From Cognatiluteimonas weifangensis (GTDB lineage: Bacteria > Pseudomonadota > Gammaproteobacteria > Xanthomonadales > Xanthomonadaceae), in assembly GCF_003416885.1 (NCBI RefSeq), contig NZ_QVPD01000004.1, positions 1 to 64,000 of the forward strand: a stretch of DNA of 64,000 nucleotides, given 5' to 3'. Under the pieces are notes generated by a model. The model ran no database searches and was not told the origin of the DNA. It saw only the letters and a program-made list of their open reading frames with translations. The translations under genes and the position numbers were made by a program. This document shows, in pieces, positions 9,313-17,276 of this stretch; position 1 is the stretch's first letter; each line of letters opens with the position of its first letter.

Positions 9313-9795
9313 ATGACCACTGCCTACGACTTCAGCGCCACCGACATCGACGGCCGGCCGCAGGCACTGTCGCAATATCGGGGCAAGGCGTTGCTGATCG
9401 TCAACGTCGCCTCCCGCTGCGGCTTCACCCCGCAATACGCGGGGCTGGAGCGACTGTGGCGCGACTATCGCGAGCGCGGGCTGGTGGTGCTGGGCTTTCC
9501 CTGCGACCAGTTCGGCCATCAGGAGCCGGGCGATGCCGCCGCGATCAAGGAGTTCTGCTCGCTGACCTACGACGTGGATTTTCCGTTGTTCGCCAAGATC
9601 GAGGTCAACGGTGCCGGCGCGCATCCGCTGTGGCAGTGGCTCAAGGACGAGAAGGGCGGGGTGCTCGGGATCGACGCGATCAAGTGGAACTTCACCAAGT
9701 TCCTGGTCGGCCGCGACGGCCGCGTGCGCAAGCGCTACGCCCCGGCCGACAAGCCCGAGTCGCTGGTCAGGGACATCGAGGCGGCCCTGGCCTGA
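9313..9795 (+). CDS. Glutathione peroxidase (BtuE/Gpx type)
   Basis: Thiol peroxidase of 160 residues reducing hydrogen and lipid peroxides. The catalytic cysteine is Cys36 in NVASRCGFTPQY (cysteine, not selenocysteine). The FPCDQFGHQEPG motif carries the conserved Gln, and KWNFTKFLV the conserved Trp/Asn. There is no signal peptide, so it is cytosolic. A GGGAGAGG box precedes the ATG. A cysteine in FPCDQF may serve as resolving cysteine with thioredoxin as reductant, as in BtuE; this is inference. Confidence 0.93.
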   Translation: MTTAYDFSATDIDGRPQALSQYRGKALLIVNVASRCGFTPQYAGLERLWRDYRERGLVVLGFPCDQFGHQEPGDAAAIKEFCSLTYDVDFPLFAKIEVNGAGAHPLWQWLKDEKGGVLGIDAIKWNFTKFLVGRDGRVRKRYAPADKPESLVRDIEAALA

Positions 9796-10018
9796 CCCCG
9801 GCCCCGCCCCAGCCGTGATCTGGGCAGATGGTTCATCCGGACCGATGCGGAACCTCTGCGGAGGCAGCCGATAGCCCTGCGTTTGCGGCGCACGCGGCGA
9901 GCCGTCCCCGGAGATCGACGGCGGCATGCCTCCGATTCCAAGGGGAACCGCGGCGAGAAAGCCGGCAGCCCGGCCGGTGCGGCCTTCCTTTCGAGTGCGG
10001 AAGTTCTGCGGGGAGAAA

Positions 10019-10118
10019 CCGGTGGCCCGGCCTGTGCGGGACACGCCGTGAATACGTCCCTGTAGGCTCCTCGGCGGCATCCATGCCGCCGACGGTCCCG
10101 CACAGGCCGGGCCACCGG
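10019..10118. repeat. Compound inverted repeat (24-bp arms with nested hairpin)
   Basis: Arms at 10019-10042 and 10095-10118 are perfect reverse complements, 24 bp each. The 52-base centre contains a second perfect palindrome, CGGCGGCAT (10072-10080) with ATGCCGCCG (10083-10091). It lies in a 900-bp gene-free stretch (9796-10708) with the tandem array. Flanking bases 9850-10010 look like mosaic repeat sequence without an ORF of protein-like composition. It resembles dispersed palindromes of xanthomonad genomes; function unknown. Confidence 0.8.
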
Positions 10119-10184
10119 CTTCTGCGCAGTGAGTCGGCGTGCGTGGGAACAACCAGCCGAAGCGGCGAGCCTCCAAGCTCGCGC

Positions 10185-10690
10185 AGTCGCCGCCCGGCGG
10201 GCTGGGGGTGCGGAGAGTGGACCATGGAGGGTCCACGACCCGACTTAAAGACAGGAGGTCGTCAGGAGGGCGCAGCACCCCCAGCCCGTCGGGCGGCGAC
10301 TCCCTCCGAAGCCGATCTCCCGCGTGCAGGACAGAGATGGTCCGCGCTCCGACTTGAAAGACACGAGGTCGTCAGGAGGGTGCAGCCCCCCCCAGCCCAC
10401 CCGGCGGCGACTCCTTCCGAAGCCGATCCGCCCGATCGCAGCCTCAACTCGAATGGCCTTGCGCGCCGACTTAAAGACAGGAGGCGTCAGGAGGGCGCAG
10501 CACCCCCAGCCCGCCGGGCGGCGACTCCCTCCGAAGCCGATCTCCCGATTGCAGACCATGAAGCGGGCCAGGCATGGGCTGCGCCACGACTCGAAGATCA
10601 GGAGGTCGTCAGACTCCCAGCCCGCCGGTGGCGACTCCCTCCAAAGCCGATCTCCCGAGGTCCACCAATGCCGCCTGTCCCACTGGACAG
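10185..10690 (+). repeat. Tandem array of ~82-bp cores separated by variable hairpin spacers
   Basis: Four direct cores start at 10241, 10350, 10467 and 10587 (spacing 109-120 bp), each running from CGACTTAAAG or a variant to GCCGATCTCCCG. A 27-base partial core in the opposite orientation (10185-10211) heads the array, with a GCGAGC/GCTCGC hairpin (10165-10182) just before it. Every spacer folds as an inverted repeat but with different sequence (GTGGACC/GGTCCAC; GGAC/GTCC; GCA-GCC/GGC-TGC; GCAG-x-CCAT/ATGG-x-CTGC; final CTGTCC/GGACAG at 10675-10690). Copies differ by single-base indels, so no reading frame is conserved. Confidence 0.8.
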
Positions 10691-10708
10691 CAGTGTGGAT
10701 TTGCACCG

Positions 10709-11518
10709 CTAGCGTTCGACGAAGGCGCGCTCGAATACGTAGTCCCCGGGCACCCCGATCCGCGGCGAGGCGACGAAGCCGCGGCCGTCCAGCAGCTCGC
10801 GGAAATCCGCCAGCATCCCCGGGCTGCCGCACAGCATCAGCCGGTCGTGCGCCGGGTCCAGCGGCGCCAGGCCGAGGTCGGCCGCCAGCTGGCCGCTGGC
10901 CAGCAGGTCGGTGAGCCGGCCGCGATGGCGCTGGCCATCGTGGACGAAATCCTCACGCGTGACCGCCGGGTAGTAGCGCAGGCGCCCGCGCACCAGCTCG
11001 CCGAGGAACTCATGCTGCGGCAGCACCTGCTGGATATCGTCGCGGTAACACAGATCGGCGGCGTAGCGCACGCCATGGCACAGGACCACGGTCTGGAAGC
11101 GCTCGTAGGTCGCCGGGTCCTTGACGATCGACAACCACGGCGCGAAGCCGGTGCCGGTGCCCAGCAGGTACAGGTTGCGGCCCGGGTGCAGGTCGTGGAT
11201 CAGCAGCGTGCCGGTCGGCTTGCGCCCGACCAGGACCTGGTCGCCGGGACGGATGTGCTGCAGACGCGAGGTCAGGGGGCCGTTGGGCACCTTGATGCTG
11301 AAGAACTCCAGATGCTCCTCCCAGTTGCCGCTGGCGATCGAATAGGCGCGCAGCAGCGGCCGCAGCGAACCGTCCGGCTGCGGTACCTGCAACCCCAGCA
11401 TCACGAACTGGCCGCTGTCGAAACGGAAGCCGGGGTCGCGGGTGGTGGTGAAGCTGAAGTAGTCGTCGGTCCAGTGACGGACGTCCAGCACGGTTTCGGT
11501 GCCGAAGGCGGAGGACAT
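10709..11518 (-). CDS. fpr: Ferredoxin-NADP(+) reductase
   Basis: FAD flavoenzyme of 269 residues that exchanges electrons between NADP(H) and ferredoxin or flavodoxin. The FAD site is RAYSIAS, the NADP site is GTGTGFAPW, LCGSPGML precedes the nicotinamide-facing end, and the chain ends VFERAFVER as in bacterial subclass I Fpr, where the terminal residues stack on FAD. The start ATG at 11518 has a minus-strand TACAAT (11547-11552) about 30 bp upstream as a possible -10. The gene ends next to the repeat array and diverges from the MgtC-like gene. Confidence 0.93.
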   Translation of the reverse strand: MSSAFGTETVLDVRHWTDDYFSFTTTRDPGFRFDSGQFVMLGLQVPQPDGSLRPLLRAYSIASGNWEEHLEFFSIKVPNGPLTSRLQHIRPGDQVLVGRKPTGTLLIHDLHPGRNLYLLGTGTGFAPWLSIVKDPATYERFQTVVLCHGVRYAADLCYRDDIQQVLPQHEFLGELVRGRLRYYPAVTREDFVHDGQRHRGRLTDLLASGQLAADLGLAPLDPAHDRLMLCGSPGMLADFRELLDGRGFVASPRIGVPGDYVFERAFVER

Positions 11519-11608
11519 GCGGGGAAATGCGACAGAGGGGATGCGTATTGTAGCCAACGCCGCCGCGGCCACCTTGCCAGCGCCCGGGGCGCAGTGCACG
11601 CTGCGGCG

Positions 11609-12850
11609 ATGTCCGGACTTCCCGTCGAATTGACCGGCCTGCTGGTCGCCGCCGGCATCGGCCTGCTGGTGGGCATCGAGCGCGAGCGCAGCAAGGGCGA
11701 GGGCAACACCAGCGTCGCGGCCGGCGTGCGCACCTTCCTGCTGCTGGCGCTGGCCGGCGCGGTGGCGCAGCTGCTCGGGCCGCTGGCGGTGGCGGTGGGC
11801 GGCGGCTTCGTCGCGCTGGCGGCCCTGTCCAGCTACCGCTACAGCCAGGCCCGGGACCCGGGCCTGACCACCGAGGTGGCGATGCTGCTGGTGTACCTGG
11901 TCGGCGTGCTGGCGCTGCAGCGCACGGCGCTGGCGGCGGCGCTGGGGGTCGCGGTGGCGGTGGTGCTGGCGAGCAAGTCGCGGCTGCATCGCTTCACCCG
12001 GCAGATCCTGACCACCCAGGAGCTGCACGACATGCTGCTGCTGGCTGCGGCCGCGGCGATCGTGCTGCCGCTGCTGCCCGACCGCACCGTCGACCCCTGG
12101 CAGGCGTTCAACCCGCACCGGCTGTGGCTGCTGGTGGTGATCGTGATGGGCATCAACGCGCTGGGTTACATCGCCCTGCGCGCGCTGGGGCCGCGCACCG
12201 GGCTGGCGCTGGCCGGGCTGGCCGGCGGTTTCGTCTCCAGCACCGCGACCATCGCCACCATGGCCGAGCGCGCGCGCAAGGCGCCGGCGCTGGCGCCGGC
12301 CTGCGCCAGCGCGGCCCTGTTCTCGAATATCGGCACGGTGATCGAGCTGTCGATCGTGATCGGGGCGCTGGCGCCGCCGCTGCTGCGCGCGCTGGCGCTG
12401 CCGCTGGCGGCGAGCGGCGCGGTCGCGGTGCTGGCGGCGCTGATCTGGAACCGGCGTGCGTCCGCCACGCGGCAGCCGATGGAAGCGATCCAGGTCGGGC
12501 GGCCGTTCGAGCCGTTGCATGCGCTGGCGTTCGTCGCCATCGTCGCCGCGGCGCTGCTGCTGTCGGCGGCGCTGCACGCCCGGCTCGGCGACGCCGGCCT
12601 GTTCTGGGCGCTGGCCAGCACCGGCCTGGCGGACGTGCACGCCGCGGCGGCCTCGGCCGCGCAGCTGGTGGCGGTGGGCCAGGTGGCGGTGGCGGGCGCG
12701 CACTGGCCCTTGCTGGCGGCCTTCGCCGTCAACTCGTCGATGAAACTGCTGGTGGCGTGGTTGCGCGGCGGCGCCGGTTTCGTCCTGCGCATCCTGCCGG
12801 GCACGGTCGGGATCGTGCTCGCGTTCGCGCTGGTGCTGGGGCTGCGCTGA
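11609..12850 (+). CDS. MgtC/SapB-DUF4010 family membrane protein
   Basis: Integral membrane protein of 413 residues. The N-terminal part (about 1-140) is MgtC/SapB-like with the GLLVGIERERSKGE motif; the remainder matches DUF4010 (helices around GLAGGFVSSTATIATMAERAR). About 11-12 hydrophobic segments are visible. The family is linked to metal homeostasis or ion transport, but this architecture has no assigned substrate. The gene diverges from fpr with 90 bp between starts. Confidence 0.85.
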   Translation: MSGLPVELTGLLVAAGIGLLVGIERERSKGEGNTSVAAGVRTFLLLALAGAVAQLLGPLAVAVGGGFVALAALSSYRYSQARDPGLTTEVAMLLVYLVGVLALQRTALAAALGVAVAVVLASKSRLHRFTRQILTTQELHDMLLLAAAAAIVLPLLPDRTVDPWQAFNPHRLWLLVVIVMGINALGYIALRALGPRTGLALAGLAGGFVSSTATIATMAERARKAPALAPACASAALFSNIGTVIELSIVIGALAPPLLRALALPLAASGAVAVLAALIWNRRASATRQPMEAIQVGRPFEPLHALAFVAIVAAALLLSAALHARLGDAGLFWALASTGLADVHAAAASAAQLVAVGQVAVAGAHWPLLAAFAVNSSMKLLVAWLRGGAGFVLRILPGTVGIVLAFALVLGLR

Positions 12851-12926
12851 CGCAGCGCCGGTGGAACCGGCGCCGCGGAGTTCGGGGAGCGGGGCGAGGA
12901 TCGGAACCGGACTCGGCGGATTCCGA

Positions 12927-13349
12927 TCAGCGGACCAGGGTCAGCGGCACCTTGGATTGCGCCAGCACCTTGCTGGCGACCGAGCCCAACAGCAGGCCCT
13001 TGAGCGCGGTCTGGCCGCGCGAGCCCATGATCACGAGATCGCTGCGCTGTTTGGTCGCGGTGGCGACGATCTTTTCGGCGGGATCGCCGACCAGCGCCAC
13101 GGTGTCGAAGACGAGCCTGGCGCGGTTGAGGATGCGCCTGGCGTCCTTCAGCGCGTACTGGCTGTTGCTGGCGTGGTAATCGGCCACCGCCTTGGCGCCG
13201 AGCTTGGCCGCGGCGGCCTGCAGCAGCGGCGCGTCGACATGGAGCAGGGTCAGCGCCGGCGGTTCGGCCAGCGCCTTGGCGAACTGGACCACGTGCTTGA
13301 CGGCGCGCTCGCTGGCTTCGCTGCCATCGACGGCCAACAGGATCTTCAT
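12927..13349 (-). CDS. Universal stress protein, single domain
   Basis: UspA-fold protein of 140 residues starting MKILLAVDGSEAS. The nucleotide-binding signature is intact (MGSRGQTALKGLLLGS, the G-2x-G-9x-G-S pattern), placing it in the ATP-binding UspFG-like class. It is the distal gene of a minus-strand group with the SDR and GNAT genes, 32 bp downstream of the SDR. Such proteins accumulate in growth arrest or oxygen limitation; the FNR-like site at 14.8 kb could drive the whole group. Confidence 0.92.
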   Translation of the reverse strand: MKILLAVDGSEASERAVKHVVQFAKALAEPPALTLLHVDAPLLQAAAAKLGAKAVADYHASNSQYALKDARRILNRARLVFDTVALVGDPAEKIVATATKQRSDLVIMGSRGQTALKGLLLGSVASKVLAQSKVPLTLVR

Positions 13350-13381
13350 GGCATCTCCGTTTGCGGGGGAATCGGTCGGGC

Positions 13382-14152
13382 TCAATGTGCCGTATAACCG
13401 CCATCGATCACAAGCTCGCTGCCGGTCACGAACCTGGACTCGTCGGAGGCGAGGTAGACCACGCCCCAGGCAATGTCGTCGGGCTCGCCGAGGTGACCCA
13501 GCGGGTGCAGCGCCGCGACCTGGGCGCGCGCGGCTTCGACGTCGCCGCCGCCGGCTTCCAGGTGGTGCTGCACCATCGGCGTCCAGATGAAGCCCGGATG
13601 CACCGAATTCACCCGGATGGCGTCGGCCGCGTACAGCATCGCGTCGGTCTTGCTCATCAGCCGCACTGCGCCCTTGGCGGCATGGTAGGGCGGGGAATCG
13701 GCCGCGCCGACCAGGCCGTAGATCGAGGACAGGTTGACGATGCTGCCGCCGCCGGCGCGGCGCATGTGTGCGACCACGTGCTTGACGCCGAAGAACACGC
13801 CCTTGACGTTGATCGCCTGCACCCGGTCCCATTCGGCCTCGGTGATCTGGTCGGTGGGCTTGTTGGCGCCGGCGATGCCGGCGTTGTTGACCAGCACGTC
13901 GATGCGGCCGTAGCGCGCGGCCACCGCATCGATCGCGGCCGCGACCTGGGCCTCGTCACTGACGTCGACGTGCCAGTATCCGGCCTCGCGCCCGGCTGCG
14001 CGCAGCTGTTCGCACAACGCGTTGCCGTCGGCGTCCAGCACGTCGAACAGGGCCAGGCGTGCGCCTTCTTCGGCGAGCCGCAGCGCGCAGGCGCGGCCGA
14101 TGCCGAGCGCGGCGCCGGTGACGATGCAGACCTTTCCCGGGGTGCGGTTCAT
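13382..14152 (-). CDS. SDR-family NAD(P)-dependent oxidoreductase
   Basis: Classical short-chain dehydrogenase of 256 residues. The cofactor motif TGAALGIG is at 12-19, NNAG begins at 89, and the catalytic triad is Ser143, Tyr156 and Lys160 (YHAAK). Asp37 after the second strand suggests NAD preference. Substrate is not predictable; the C terminus (GSELVIDGGYTAH) is typical of FabG/cyclopentanol-type enzymes. It lies 24 bp downstream of the GNAT gene on the same strand, indicating an operon. Confidence 0.9.
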   Translation of the reverse strand: MNRTPGKVCIVTGAALGIGRACALRLAEEGARLALFDVLDADGNALCEQLRAAGREAGYWHVDVSDEAQVAAAIDAVAARYGRIDVLVNNAGIAGANKPTDQITEAEWDRVQAINVKGVFFGVKHVVAHMRRAGGGSIVNLSSIYGLVGAADSPPYHAAKGAVRLMSKTDAMLYAADAIRVNSVHPGFIWTPMVQHHLEAGGGDVEAARAQVAALHPLGHLGEPDDIAWGVVYLASDESRFVTGSELVIDGGYTAH

Positions 14153-14176
14153 GGTGTCGCTCCGTGGGGCGGGGGG

Positions 14177-14725
14177 TCAGAGCGTGAGCGTGTGCAGCAC
14201 CAACCCGGGTTCGTCGGGGGCCTGCCGGGTGTGGAAGCCCAGATAGCGCGCGAGGTCGCGCATTTCCAGGTTCTCGGCGCTGTCCAGCGACTGCATGCGC
14301 TTGATCCCGCGCTCGCGGGCGACCTCGATCAGGTGCCGCATCATCGCCGTGCCCAGGCCCTGCTCCTGCCAGTCGTCAAGCACCACCACGGCGACCTCGC
14401 ACTGGTTCGGGTCCGGCCCCACGGCGTAGCGGCAGGCGCCGACGATGCGGTCGCGGCTGTCGTCGCGGACCACGGCGACGAAGGCAACGTCGTCGACCTG
14501 GTCGATGTCGGTGAGCGAATCGATCAGCGCCTGGCTCGGGGCGTTCATCTGGTAGAGAAAACGCGCACGCCGCGACTCGGGCGAGAGCGCGCGGATGAAC
14601 TCGCGTTCGGCGTCGGCGTCCTGGCGTTCGATCGGGCGGATCAGCACCTGGCGCCGGTCGCGCAGGGTTTCGGTCCAGCGCGGCTGGGCGGGTCCGACAG
14701 GGGCATGTCCGGGGGGCGAGGGCAT
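14177..14725 (-). CDS. GNAT-family N-acetyltransferase
   Basis: Acetyl-CoA-dependent transferase of 182 residues. The acetyl-CoA binding loop is WQEQGLGTAMMRHL (Q-x-x-G-x-G/A type). The N-terminal IRPIERQDADAEREFIRALSPESRRARF resembles the GNAT domain of the protein acetyltransferase Pat/YfiQ, but the large ligase-like domain of Pat is absent. Substrate could be a protein lysine or a small molecule. It is the first gene of the minus-strand stress group, with the palindromic operator 66 bp upstream. Confidence 0.85.
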   Translation of the reverse strand: MPSPPGHAPVGPAQPRWTETLRDRRQVLIRPIERQDADAEREFIRALSPESRRARFLYQMNAPSQALIDSLTDIDQVDDVAFVAVVRDDSRDRIVGACRYAVGPDPNQCEVAVVVLDDWQEQGLGTAMMRHLIEVARERGIKRMQSLDSAENLEMRDLARYLGFHTRQAPDEPGLVLHTLTL

Positions 14726-14790
14726 GGCGGTTCTCCGTGGCTGCCGGGCCGGGTGCCGGCGGCGGCACTATCGGTCGCGCCCCCGGGGCC

Positions 14791-14812
14791 GACATTGATT
14801 CAGGTCAATGTC
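14791..14812. promoter_or_regulatory. FNR/ANR-like palindromic operator
   Basis: Perfect palindrome GACATTGA-TTCAGG-TCAATGTC. Its centre, TTGAT-TCAG-GTCAA (14795-14808), differs from the FNR consensus TTGAT-N4-ATCAA at one base. It sits between the divergent GNAT gene (start 14725) and the two-domain stress protein gene (start 14862), 50-66 bp from each, a spacing suitable for activation. A CRP/Clp-family regulator is an alternative reader. Confidence 0.7.
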
Positions 14813-14861
14813 GCGGTGGGGCTGCGGGGTATGGTGCAGGCTGGCCAGAGGAGGGTGTCCG

Positions 14862-15713
14862 ATGTCCCGGCAAACGGCATTCAAGGACTTGTTGGTCCCG
14901 GTGGTCCTGGGCGAGGTCAGCGCCGAGGCGTTCGACGTCGCCTGCACGCTGGCCGCCGACAGCGGCGGGCACGTCACCGGACTGGTCAGCGTGAGCGTGG
15001 TGACGCCGATGGTCGATGCGATGAACTACTTTCCGGCGGCGGTCTACGAAAGCCTCGGTACCGCGGCGCGCGAGGCGTCGCAGCGGCTGCGGACGGGCGT
15101 GGACGCCTGCCTGGCGAAGTACGCCGTCTCCAGCGAGTGCCGGGTCGCCGAATCGATCTGGCTGACCGCGCCGGAGGTAGCAGTGCTGCACGCGCATTAC
15201 GCCGACCTGGCGGTGTTCGGCCGCACCGCCAATGCCGCCGCCGAAGCCGAACGCTCGGTGTTCTCCTCGCTGCTGCTGGGCTCGGGCCGGCCGGTGCTGG
15301 TGGTGCCGCAGCATGCGCACTGGGCGGCGCCGCTGCGCAAGGCCGTGGTCGCCTGGCGCCCGTCGCCGGAGTCCAGCCGCGCCCTGCACGACGCCCTGCC
15401 GCTGCTGCGCGCCGCGGACAGCGTCGACGTGGTGATCGTCGATCCCAAGGTCGGCGAAACCGCGCATGGCGAGCTGCCGGGCGTGGACATCGCCGAGCAC
15501 CTGAGCCACCACGGGCTGGCGGTGAGCGTGGTCTCGCTGCCGCGCGAAGGCCTCAGCACCGGGGAAGCGATCCTGCGTTACGCGCAGCAGGCCGGCGCGC
15601 AGCTGATCGTGTCCGGCGGCTACGGGCACTCGCGCGTGCGCCAGCAGATCTTCGGTGGGGTCACGCGCGAGCTGTTCGAGCACGCCAGCGTGCCGGTGCT
15701 GTTCTCGCACTGA
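14862..15713 (+). CDS. Universal stress protein, tandem two-domain
   Basis: Protein of 283 residues formed by two UspA folds: about 6-145 and 150-283. The N-terminal domain has lost the glycine-rich nucleotide loop (FGRTANAAAEAERSV), whereas the C-terminal one keeps it (SGGYGHSRVRQQIFGGVTRE). An AGAGGAGG box precedes ATG 14862. The FNR-like palindrome lies about 50 bp upstream. Tandem Usp proteins of this type are often part of hypoxia regulons (established for Pseudomonas Anr), so oxygen-limited induction is the favoured inference. Confidence 0.9.
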   Translation: MSRQTAFKDLLVPVVLGEVSAEAFDVACTLAADSGGHVTGLVSVSVVTPMVDAMNYFPAAVYESLGTAAREASQRLRTGVDACLAKYAVSSECRVAESIWLTAPEVAVLHAHYADLAVFGRTANAAAEAERSVFSSLLLGSGRPVLVVPQHAHWAAPLRKAVVAWRPSPESSRALHDALPLLRAADSVDVVIVDPKVGETAHGELPGVDIAEHLSHHGLAVSVVSLPREGLSTGEAILRYAQQAGAQLIVSGGYGHSRVRQQIFGGVTRELFEHASVPVLFSH

Positions 15714-15833
15714 GTCACCGGGCCGCCGGGTTGCCGGGCCTGGTCCGGCGCCGGTCGAACGTGCGCACCACGCCGCGCGGCGCGAGACAGCCGCCGCAGC
15801 GACGCGCGGGCACCATTGCGGCACCATGCACGC

Positions 15834-16430
15834 ATGCAGGAAGAGACCGACACGCTAGCCGACGGCCGGCCCCCGGCCGGATGCCTGTGGACGATCGGGC
15901 ACTCGACCCGCGACTGGGACGCGTTCGCGGCGTTGCTGGTCGCCGCCGGGATCGCGTGCCTGGTGGACGTACGCCGTTTCGCCGGCTCGCGCCGCAACCC
16001 GCAGTACGCGCCCGCGGCGATGGCGCCGGCGCTGCAGGCGGCCGGGATCGGATATCGCGCGCTGCCGGAACTCGGCGGGCGCAGGGCGCCGCAGCCGGAT
16101 TCGCGCAACGGCGCCTGGCGCGTGGCCGCCTTCCGCGGCTACGCCGATCATCTGGCCAGCCCGGAGTACGTCGCCGGTCGCACGCGGTTGCTGCAGCTGG
16201 CGCAGTCGCAGCGCTGCGCGGTGATGTGCGCCGAGGCGGTGTGGTGGCGCTGCCATCGGCGCCTGATCGCCGACGACTTCACCGCCCGCGGCTGGCAGGT
16301 CTGGCACCTGCTGGCACCGGGGAAGACGCAAGCGCACCCACTGCATCCGGCGGCGCGTCTGGTCGATGACGTGCTGCGCTATCCGGCGCCGGCGGACGAC
16401 CAGCCGCCGCTGTTCCGGGACGGCGCGTAG
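15834..16430 (+). CDS. DUF488 family protein
   Basis: Soluble 198-residue protein with the DUF488 hallmarks: an N-terminal TIGHSTRDW, VDVRRFAGSRRNPQY, the central YRALPELGGRR and a CAEAVWWRCHRRLIADD segment with two conserved cysteines and a histidine. The family is widespread and its biochemistry undetermined. No Shine-Dalgarno is evident before ATG 15834; an upstream in-frame TTG at 15816 is a possible alternative start. It is convergent with the NYN gene. Confidence 0.88.
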   Translation: MQEETDTLADGRPPAGCLWTIGHSTRDWDAFAALLVAAGIACLVDVRRFAGSRRNPQYAPAAMAPALQAAGIGYRALPELGGRRAPQPDSRNGAWRVAAFRGYADHLASPEYVAGRTRLLQLAQSQRCAVMCAEAVWWRCHRRLIADDFTARGWQVWHLLAPGKTQAHPLHPAARLVDDVLRYPAPADDQPPLFRDGA

Positions 16431-16457
16431 GCGCGGGCTCCGGCTTGCCCGGGAGCG

Positions 16458-17222
16458 TTATTTCTTCGCGCGCAGGTAGATCCGGCTGCTCTTGCCGTCG
16501 GCGCTGGTGCGCTCCTCGACGACGTAGGCCGGATGCGCAGCAGCGAGGTCCTTGAGCTTGCGGAAGCCGTAGCTGCGCGGGTCGAAATCCGAGGCCAGCC
16601 GCACCAGGTTGCTGCCGACCGCGCCCAGGGGTGCCCAGCCGCTGTCGTCGGAGGCCGCCTCGACTGCCTCGCGCAGCAGGGCGTCGAGCTTGCGGTCGCG
16701 CTTGAGCTGGGCGGGCTTGCGCGCCGGCTTCTTCCCGGGTTTGCCGCCGCTCTCGTCCTCGTCCTCCTCGTGCTCCACGCCCAGGTTCTCGGTGTAGACG
16801 AACTTGTCGCAGGCGGCGACGAAGGCCTGCGGTGTCTTGCGCTCGCCGAAGCCGTACACGGTCAGGCCCTGCTCGCGGATGCGCGCGGCCAGGCGGGTGA
16901 AGTCGCTGTCGCTGGAAACGATGCAGAAGCCGTCCAGGTGGCCGCCGTACAGCAGGTCCATCGCGTCGATGATCAAGGCGCTGTCGGTGGCGTTCTTGCC
17001 GGTGGTGTAGTTGAACTGCTGGATCGGCTGGATCGAATGGGTCAGCAGGCCGTTCTTCCAGCCGCCCAGGTGGCCGGAGGTCCAGTTGCCGTAGGCGCGG
17101 CGCACGCTGGCGTTGCCGAACTTGGCGATCTCGGCCAGCAGTTGCGGCAGGCGCGCGGGGTTGCTGTTGTCGGCGTCGATCAGGATCGCGAGGCGGGCCT
17201 CGCGGCCGGGACTGGAAGCCAT
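16458..17222 (-). CDS. NYN-LOTUS (OST-HTH) domain protein
   Basis: Putative RNA-binding nuclease of 254 residues. The N-terminal NYN domain (1 to about 150) keeps the PIN-like acidic residues: D16 and D18 in LIDADNSN, the ATDSALIIDAMD segment and SSDSDF. A highly charged linker (acidic EEDEDES, then KPGKKPARKP) joins a C-terminal OST-HTH/LOTUS domain (about 180-254; YGFRKLKDLAAAHPAY). LOTUS domains bind RNA, commonly G-rich, in studied relatives. Cytosolic, single gene; target RNA unknown. Confidence 0.92.
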   Translation of the reverse strand: MASSPGREARLAILIDADNSNPARLPQLLAEIAKFGNASVRRAYGNWTSGHLGGWKNGLLTHSIQPIQQFNYTTGKNATDSALIIDAMDLLYGGHLDGFCIVSSDSDFTRLAARIREQGLTVYGFGERKTPQAFVAACDKFVYTENLGVEHEEDEDESGGKPGKKPARKPAQLKRDRKLDALLREAVEAASDDSGWAPLGAVGSNLVRLASDFDPRSYGFRKLKDLAAAHPAYVVEERTSADGKSSRIYLRAKK

Positions 17223-17276
17223 GGGTCTCTCCTGGGCGGCGTGCAGGGACGGGGCAACGATACCCGCATGCCGCGC

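Noticed and set aside
10185..10690. CRISPR array
   Set aside because: Repeats are about 82 bp and imperfect, spacers are palindromic and of uneven length, and no cas genes are near.
10185..10690. Small repeated proteins on the minus strand of the array
   Set aside because: Copies can be read as a peptide ending at the TAA in CTTTAAGTCG, but single-base indels change the frame between copies.
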